Shown here: positions 59,212 through 64,000 of the stretch, piece after piece
How the letters are laid out: the number at the start of each line of letters is the position of its first letter
How positions within the stretch are numbered: position 1 is the stretch's first letter
Notes under the pieces: model-generated
What the model saw: only the letters and a program-made list of their open reading frames with translations
Database searches by the model: none
What the model was told of the DNA's origin: nothing
Program-made: the position numbers and the translations under genes
NCBI GenBank assembly: GCA_025363575.1
Contig: JANYDM010000073.1
Location: 1-64,000, forward strand
Direction of reading: 5' to 3'
DNA: 64,000 bases
Origin: Betaproteobacteria bacterium
Lineage (GTDB): Bacteria; Pseudomonadota; Gammaproteobacteria; Burkholderiales; SG8-41

Positions 59212-59966
59212 TGACGCGAATCGGCTTTCCAAAGGTCGCTCAGGTATTCGTGATCGCGCGTATTGACCCAGCTCGTGCGCAACTCGACGGGTTGATCGTG
59301 ATAAGTATAAGCGACGCGCCGGATAATGAGCACGGGCGCCGCCGCGCTCATGCTTAATACTTTTGCGATGCGCGCCGGTGGCAACGCCGCCGACAGACGC
59401 TCGCTGATGCGCACCACGTTGATACCGTAGTGCGACTGATAAAGCCCGTAGATAGTGCTGTCGCGATTGCCGAATGCAGCGGCGGTCAAATCCGGAAACC
59501 GCGCGGCCGCGACTCTCAGCTCGTCGAATATCACCGGCTCGCCCGCCAGCTTCAGCACGTTGTGTATGCGATGCACGCGTTCGCCGCGCCGTATGCCGAG
59601 TTGCCCGGCGGTCGTAGTGTCCGCTTTAATGGATTGCAGCGACAGGAGCTCGTGGACGGGCGGTTCCTTGCCGCCATGCCGGCTTACCATGTGGAAGAAA
59701 TAATAGAACTGGCGGTCTTCGGTGTGGATGTTGACGAAGGTGCCGCGGCCTTGCTGGCGCACCACGATTTTTTCCGCGACAAGCTCGTCAATCGCCTTGC
59801 GAATGGTGCCCACGGACACGCGGAACTGCGCGGCCAGCCGGGTCTCGCTGGGGATGGCGGCGCCGGGCTGCCATTCGCCGGCGATCAGGCTGCGCGTAAT
59901 GCGATTTTTGACTTCCTTGTAGAGCGGGCGGGATGTAAGCCCGCCGCCGGCCAGAATGCGCGCCAT
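59208..59966 (-). CDS. GntR-family transcriptional regulator (HutC subfamily, UTRA domain)
   Basis: A 252-residue protein. The winged helix lies at about 15-85 (PSETRLAAQFRVSVGTIRKAIDEL). The UTRA effector domain lies at about 105-245 (VHRIHNVLKLAGEPVIFDEL). It is divergent from the SuyA/UxaA-like gene, so that operon is its likely target. It is also coupled to two glycosyltransferases, an unusual partnership. Confidence 0.9.
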   Translation of the reverse strand: MARILAGGGLTSRPLYKEVKNRITRSLIAGEWQPGAAIPSETRLAAQFRVSVGTIRKAIDELVAEKIVVRQQGRGTFVNIHTEDRQFYYFFHMVSRHGGKEPPVHELLSLQSIKADTTTAGQLGIRRGERVHRIHNVLKLAGEPVIFDELRVAAARFPDLTAAAFGNRDSTIYGLYQSHYGINVVRISERLSAALPPARIAKVLSMSAAAPVLIIRRVAYTYHDQPVELRTSWVNTRDHEYLSDLWKADSRQ

Positions 59967-60031
59967 GGATTATGCGGTTGCAGCAAAATCGCGCCGGATC
60001 ATGACGGCGATTCTAGCATCGGCGCTGCTCC

Positions 60032-60078
60032 TCATATAGGTCATATAGTTGACTCATATTTATGGCGGCCTGTAGTAT
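60032..60078. promoter_or_regulatory. Divergent promoter with TCATATAG repeats (GntR operator candidate)
   Basis: TCATATAG occurs at 60032 and 60041, and TCATATT at 60054. TTGACT (60049-60054) and TAGTAT (60073-60078), 18 bp apart, form a rightward promoter for the lyase genes. The repeats lie across and just upstream of the -35, where a repressor would act. Confidence 0.6.
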
Positions 60079-60152
60079 CGCCGGCGCTCAATAGCACTTA
60101 CCATGAGTGCCCCGCGCCCGGCATGGCACCCATTCAGAGAAGAGGAGACCGC

Positions 60153-60434
60153 ATGATTCACTTTGTATTGCACGACCCTAAAGACTCGGTCGCCGTCGTG
60201 GTGGTCGAAGGCGTGAAAGCCGGCCAGGAACTCACCGGCTGGATCATGGACGAGGACCGTACCATTGCGCTGAAGGCGCAGCAGGACATTCCGATCGGCC
60301 ACAAGCTCGCGCTCAAAGACGTGAAAAGCGGCGAGACCATCATCAAGTACGGCGAAGACATAGGCAAGGCCATCGCCGACATCAAGGCGGGCGCGCACGC
60401 GCACGTCCACAATATCAAAACCAAGCGCTGGTAA
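60153..60434 (+). CDS. UxaA-family lyase small subunit (SuyA-like, SAF domain)
   Basis: A 93-residue protein equal to the N-terminal SAF domain of altronate dehydratase. In sulfolactate sulfo-lyase this domain is the separate subunit SuyA; in altronate dehydratase it is usually fused. AGAGGAG precedes the ATG. The frame is open far upstream, antisense to gntR, but only this part is conserved. The separate small subunit is compatible with SuyA but also seen in other split UxaA-type lyases. Confidence 0.82.
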   Translation: MIHFVLHDPKDSVAVVVVEGVKAGQELTGWIMDEDRTIALKAQQDIPIGHKLALKDVKSGETIIKYGEDIGKAIADIKAGAHAHVHNIKTKRW

Positions 60435-60460
60435 TCCGCGCACTCAATTCTGGAGCGAGC

Positions 60461-61630
60461 ATGATTTCAAGCAAAACAACATTCTGGGGTTATCGCCGCG
60501 AAAACGGCCGCGTCGGCGTGCGCAATCACGTGCTGGTGCTGCCGGTGGACGATTTGTCGAACGCGGCCGCCGAAGCGGTCGCCAACAACATCAAGGGCGC
60601 GATGGCGATCCCGCACCCGTACGGCCGCCTGCAGTTCGGCGCCGACCTCGACTTGCATTTCCGCACGCTGATAGGCGCGGGCGCCAATCCCAACGTCGCC
60701 GCGGTGGTGGTGATCTGCATCGAGGAAAGCTGGGCCAAGAAAGTCGTCGACGGCATCGCCAAGACCGGCAAGCCCGTCACCGGCTTCGGCATCGAGCTGC
60801 ACGGCGACCACGACACCATCCTGCGCGCGTCCAAAGTCGCCAAGGAGTACGTGCAATGGGCGTCGGAGCTGCAGCGCGTCGAATGCCCGATCAGCGATCT
60901 ATGGGTATCGACCAAGTGCGGCGAATCAGATACGACCTCCGGTTGCGGCGCCAATCCGACCGTCGGCAATGCGTTCGACAAGATGGATCCGCTCGGCGTC
61001 ACGATGTGCTTCGGCGAGACGACCGAGATCACCGGCGGCGAAAAGATCGTCGCCGACCGCTGCGCGACACCGGAAGTGCGCGCGCAGTTCATGAAGATGT
61101 TCGACCGCTATCAGGAAGTGGTCGAGCGCCACAAGACCAGCGATCTGTCAGACTCGCAGCCGACCAAGGGCAACATTGCAGGCGGCCTGACGACTATCGA
61201 AGAGAAAGCGCTCGGCAACATTCAGAAAATCGGCAAGAAGTGCAAAGTCATCGGCGTCCTCGACAAGGCGGAAACGCCGACCAAGCCTGGCTTGTGGTTC
61301 ATGGATTCATCGTCGGCGGCAGCCGAGATGGTCACACTATGCGCGGCCTCCGGCTACGTCGTGCATTTGTTCCCTACCGGCCAGGGCAACGTGATCGGCA
61401 ACCCGATCATTCCCGTTATCAAGCTGACCGCCAACCCGCGCACCGTGCGCACAATGTCGGAACACGTTGACCACGACTGCTCGGGGCTTCTGCAGCGCGA
61501 GAAGAATCTCGATCAGACCGGCGACGAGCTGCTCGATGTCATGCTGCGCACGTGCAACGGGCGGCTGACCGCAGCCGAAGCTCTCGGCCACAACGAGTTC
61601 GTCATGACGCGTCTGTACGAAAGCGCTTAA
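60461..61630 (+). CDS. UxaA-family lyase large subunit (SuyB-like)
   Basis: A 389-residue protein of the altronate dehydratase/sulfolactate sulfo-lyase family, with [27 protein letters not shown] and a GCGANPTVG Cys region that may bind iron. It pairs with the small subunit 26 bp upstream. It is followed by sulfite-linked genes (TSUP exporter, ComA-like), which favours a C-S lyase. A sugar-acid dehydratase is the alternative. Confidence 0.82.
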   Translation: MISSKTTFWGYRRENGRVGVRNHVLVLPVDDLSNAAAEAVANNIKGAMAIPHPYGRLQFGADLDLHFRTLIGAGANPNVAAVVVICIEESWAKKVVDGIAKTGKPVTGFGIELHGDHDTILRASKVAKEYVQWASELQRVECPISDLWVSTKCGESDTTSGCGANPTVGNAFDKMDPLGVTMCFGETTEITGGEKIVADRCATPEVRAQFMKMFDRYQEVVERHKTSDLSDSQPTKGNIAGGLTTIEEKALGNIQKIGKKCKVIGVLDKAETPTKPGLWFMDSSSAAAEMVTLCAASGYVVHLFPTGQGNVIGNPIIPVIKLTANPRTVRTMSEHVDHDCSGLLQREKNLDQTGDELLDVMLRTCNGRLTAAEALGHNEFVMTRLYESA

Positions 61631-61724
61631 ATCAAAAACTTAGCCACAGAGGACCAGAGTTCACAGAGAGGTCGCATGATTAAAGTTTTGCACTGTGTCC
61701 TCTGTGATCTCTGTGGCTTGATTT
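61629..61724. repeat. Imperfect inverted repeat between the lyase and the Fe-S subunit gene
   Basis: AAATCAA...AGCCACAGAG on the left pairs with CTCTGTGGCTTGATTT on the right, with internal TCACAGAG/CTCTGTGA. It begins at the lyase stop codon. The family of GCCACAGAG-type intergenic repeats is common in proteobacteria. It could act as a terminator or mRNA stabiliser. Confidence 0.7.
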
Positions 61725-61740
61725 GCTTTAAGGTTTGGCC

Positions 61741-62454
61741 ATGTCCACGCTGAAAGTGTCCGTCTGGCGCGGCGCCGAAGCGGGCGCGTTCCGCGACTAC
61801 GACGTGCCGCGGCAGGCGAGCCAGACCGTGCTCGACGTCGTCACGCATATCCAGCGCAATATTGATCCCACGCTGTCGTACCGCTTCGCCTGCCGCGTCG
61901 GCATGTGCGGCTCGTGCGCTATGAACGTCAATGGCAAGGCGCGCTGGACCTGCCGCACGCACGTCGCTGATGTTGAGGGCGGCGACACGCTCGAAATCGC
62001 ACCGCTCAAAAATCTGCCGGTCATCAAGGACCTCGTCACCGACATGGCGCCGTTCTTCGATAAATGGGCGCGCGCCAACGGACAGTTCCAGGGCGGACGC
62101 ACGCGCACCGACGAATTTGCGCGCGTCATGCCGGATTCCCCCCGCCGCAAAGAAGTCGATGCTGCGATTGAATGCATAGGTTGCGGGGTCTGCTACAGCT
62201 CGTGCGACGTGGTGTCGTGGAACCCGGACTACCTCGGTCCTGCGGCGCTCAATCGCGCATGGACGCTGCTCAATGACGTGCGTGATACAGGCAGCGGTTT
62301 GCGCCTTGCGGCGGTGGCGGGCGATGCCGGCTGCCAGGCCTGCCACACGCACGTGAGCTGCAGCGAGCGCTGTCCGAAGCACATCGCGCCGACGGCCGGT
62401 ATCGCGGGACTCAAGCGCGCAGTGGTCGCTGCTGCAATCAAAGGAGAGCTGTGA
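61741..62454 (+). CDS. Succinate dehydrogenase/fumarate reductase-type iron-sulfur subunit
   Basis: A 237-residue Fe-S protein with all three clusters: 2Fe-2S (C51, C56, C59, C71), 4Fe-4S (C145, C148, C151, C211) and 3Fe-4S (C155, C201, C207). It would pass electrons between a flavoprotein and a quinone. The flavoprotein gene is not before it and not within the window after it. The role here may be oxidation of a hydroxy or sulfonated acid rather than succinate; that is inference. Confidence 0.88.
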   Translation: MSTLKVSVWRGAEAGAFRDYDVPRQASQTVLDVVTHIQRNIDPTLSYRFACRVGMCGSCAMNVNGKARWTCRTHVADVEGGDTLEIAPLKNLPVIKDLVTDMAPFFDKWARANGQFQGGRTRTDEFARVMPDSPRRKEVDAAIECIGCGVCYSSCDVVSWNPDYLGPAALNRAWTLLNDVRDTGSGLRLAAVAGDAGCQACHTHVSCSERCPKHIAPTAGIAGLKRAVVAAAIKGEL

Positions 62455-62789
62455 GCATCCGCGCGCAGGCCCTGCTGTGGACCGCGCAACGCGCCAGCGC
62501 CGCGGTGCTCGCACTGTGCGTGCTCGTGCATCTGATTACGATGATTTACGCGGTGCGGCATGGCCTGTCGGCCGCCGCGATCCTCGAGCGCACGCACGGC
62601 AACTATGCATGGTTTGGTTTTTATGCGGCGTTCGTGGCCGCGGTCGCCGTGCACGCGCCGATTGGCTTGCGCACGATACTGGGCGAGTGGTTTGCGTTGC
62701 GCGGCGCACTGGTCGATCTCGCCCTGCTGGTGCTGGGGATCGCGCTGGCGCTGTGGGGCTGGCGCGCGGCGCTGGCGGTGTTTGCCTGA
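62451..62789 (+). CDS. Succinate dehydrogenase-like membrane anchor subunit 1
   Basis: A 112-residue protein with three membrane helices. AQRASAAVLALCVLVHL and VHAPIGLRTI match the QR-x-S...H and H...GLR haem/quinone motifs of SdhC/FrdC-type anchors. GTG 62451 overlaps the Fe-S subunit stop, with AAGGAG upstream. Confidence 0.82.
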   Translation: MSIRAQALLWTAQRASAAVLALCVLVHLITMIYAVRHGLSAAAILERTHGNYAWFGFYAAFVAAVAVHAPIGLRTILGEWFALRGALVDLALLVLGIALALWGWRAALAVFA

Positions 62790-62809
62790 CCGTCTAGTAA
62801 AAAGCGGCC

Positions 62810-63160
62810 ATGCAAAAAAACGATTTCCGCGCGCGCAGCCATCCGGCCTGGTGGGCATTCATCGTGCATCGCGTGAGCGGCCTGCTGCTGGCGATTTTCC
62901 TGCCGTTTCATTTCTGGGCGCTCGGCCAGGCGCTGCAAGGGCCGCATGCGCTCGGCGGCTTTCTGCACTGGACCGAGCAGCCGCTCGTCAAGTTCGCCGA
63001 GGTGGGTCTGGTGCTGCTGCTGGCGGCGCACATGGCCGGCGGAGTGCGCCTCTTGATGCTGGAATTCCTCGCGTGGCGCGATTGGCAGAAGACGCTGATC
63101 GCAGTCGCGGCGGGCGTGAGTCTCGCGGCAGGGCTCGCTTTTGCGTTGAATGTGGTTTGA
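62810..63160 (+). CDS. Succinate dehydrogenase-like membrane anchor subunit 2
   Basis: A 116-residue protein with three helices. IVHRVSGLLLAIFLPFHFW and AAHMAGGVRLLMLE carry the SdhC cytochrome b556 motifs (HR-x-SG, H...G-x-R). Together with anchor 1 it makes a two-chain b-type anchor. It overlaps the TSUP gene start by 11 bp. Confidence 0.82.
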   Translation: MQKNDFRARSHPAWWAFIVHRVSGLLLAIFLPFHFWALGQALQGPHALGGFLHWTEQPLVKFAEVGLVLLLAAHMAGGVRLLMLEFLAWRDWQKTLIAVAAGVSLAAGLAFALNVV

Positions 63161-63884
63161 ACTCGCACTAATTGCGGTCGGCGGATTCCTCGCCGCCCTC
63201 GTAGTTGGCAGCGCGGGATTTGCATTTGCGATCGTGGTGACCGGCGTTTGGCTGTATGTGCTGCCGCCGGCGCAGATTGTATTGCTGGCATCGGTCTGCG
63301 CGACGGTGCTGCACATCGTCAGCGTATGGCAATACCGGCGAGAGATCGAGTTCCGGCTGTTGTGGCCGTTCGTGGTCGGCGGCGCGCTGGGCGTGCCATT
63401 GGGCGTGCTTGCGCTGCAGCGGCTCGATGCCGCGTTGTTCCGCCACCTGTTCGGTGTTTTCATGATCGCTTATAGTGGTTACATGCTGATGCGTCCGCGT
63501 ATTCCTGTGTTGCAGTTGCGTCCTGTAATCGCGCGTCTCGCAGACGGCGCCGTAGGCTGGGTAAGCGGCGTGCTCGGCGGCTTCGCGATGCTACACGGCA
63601 CCTTGCCGACGATCTGGTGCAGCCTGCGCGGCTGGGACAAGCGGCGGAGCCGCTATATTTACCAGCCGTACATTCTGATTACCGGTGTGCTGGTCATCCT
63701 GTGCGTGGGAACGACCGCAAATTTCGACCAGTCGGAATTGATTGTGCCGCTCGCGATTGCGGCGCCGGCAATGGCGCTCGGGCTGTGGGCAGGCGCGCGC
63801 CTGTTCGACAAGATCAGCGAAGCGCTGTTCCGGCGGCTGATCCTGTTGTTGATTCTAGCGTCGGGAATTTCGCTGCAATTTTGA
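63150..63884 (+). CDS. TSUP-family (TauE/SafE) transporter
   Basis: A 244-residue protein with eight membrane helices and the internal duplication of the family. GGFLAALVVGSAGFAFAIV and VGWVSGVLGGFAMLHGTLP are the paired motifs. TauE/SafE proteins export sulfite or sulfoacetate during sulfonate use, and some carry other anions. Its ATG lies in the last codons of anchor 2. Confidence 0.88.
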   Translation: MWFELALIAVGGFLAALVVGSAGFAFAIVVTGVWLYVLPPAQIVLLASVCATVLHIVSVWQYRREIEFRLLWPFVVGGALGVPLGVLALQRLDAALFRHLFGVFMIAYSGYMLMRPRIPVLQLRPVIARLADGAVGWVSGVLGGFAMLHGTLPTIWCSLRGWDKRRSRYIYQPYILITGVLVILCVGTTANFDQSELIVPLAIAAPAMALGLWAGARLFDKISEALFRRLILLLILASGISLQF

Positions 63885-63901
63885 AGAGAGTGAAAATCGG
63901 C

Positions 63902-64000
63902 ATGCGTCAGAGCAAACGAGATGCAAAAATTCCCTTCGGCTTCGTCGAGCTGCCGGCCGCGCGCAGCGCGGCAAAGCCGCGCAAGACGGGACTCACGATG
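63902..64000 (+). CDS. Phosphosulfolactate synthase (ComA)-like protein, N-terminal fragment
   Basis: Only 33 codons are visible. FGFVELPAAR followed by KPRKTGLTM resembles the start of ComA-type phosphosulfolactate synthases, which join sulfite and phosphoenolpyruvate. AGAGAG lies before the ATG. The call rests on a short motif plus the sulfite-linked neighbours. Confidence 0.55.
   Translation, partial: MRQSKRDAKIPFGFVELPAARSAAKPRKTGLTM

Noticed and set aside
59430..60152. Long upstream extension of the SuyA-like small subunit
   Set aside because: Antisense to gntR and crosses the divergent promoter; only the last 93 codons match the SAF family.

Overview
The window is a GC-rich bacterial chromosome segment, almost certainly from a betaproteobacterium. 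Two conserved blocks point there: the complete dcw cell-division/peptidoglycan cluster runs on through lpxC, a DUF721 gene, an M23 peptidase and secA to argJ, and the block mutT/yacG/zapD/coaE/pilD/pilC follows it. The birA-coaX-SPOR trio and the rsmI / lpoA-yraN-diaA-dolP arrangement fit the same group. I did not recognise genus or species, and I see no tRNA gene, CRISPR array, transposase or phage gene.

Layout. 1-7141 is mostly iron handling. It holds an edge-truncated enolase-superfamily gene, a leftward operon tonB-exbB-exbD-FTR1 permease-hemP-TonB-dependent siderophore receptor, and rightward bfd and bfr. A strong Fur-box palindrome lies between tonB and bfd. 7133-8820 has a ChaN-like haem protein and a signalling remnant: a receiver domain with Asn at the phospho-acceptor position beside a broken PAS/receiver gene. 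8868-16406 carries birA-coaX-SPOR, heptose-nucleotide and envelope genes, rsmI and pyrC. rnpB (RNase P RNA) and a tartrate/isopropylmalate-type dehydrogenase follow. 17990-18475 has no gene I can support.

18476-36507 is the dcw cluster: mraZ-rsmH-ftsL-ftsI-murE-murF-mraY-murD-ftsW-murG-murC-murB-ddl-ftsQ-ftsA-ftsZ. It opens with a sigma70-type promoter whose -10 runs into three GTGGG boxes spaced exactly 10 bp apart, the expected MraZ operator. Three gene junctions that are normally tight (murE/murF, murF/mraY, murG/murC) carry extra DNA. At each one, sequence from the junction is duplicated and the extra DNA is open, with start and stop codons overlapping or abutting the neighbouring genes. 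Two of the spacers share a hairpin-plus-ATGCG element. This is the most unusual structure in the window.

36661-55059 contains lpxC, secA, argJ, an AAA+ ATPase, a Nudix/ThiE-like fusion, DNA-gyrase inhibitor yacG, zapD, coaE, pilD, pilC, a CNNM/CBS transporter, a cytochrome c assembly protein, and the ffh and rpsP-rimM-trmD-rplS translation genes. 55108-59966 holds a secreted helical-repeat protein of unknown function and a leftward operon in which a GntR/UTRA regulator is translationally coupled to two glycosyltransferases. Divergent from it, 60153-64000 encodes a two-part UxaA/SuyAB-type lyase, a succinate-dehydrogenase-like Fe-S subunit with two membrane anchors but no flavoprotein in view, a TSUP (TauE/SafE) exporter, and the first codons of a phosphosulfolactate-synthase-like protein. 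Together these suggest, but do not prove, a C3-sulfonate or hydroxy-acid pathway.
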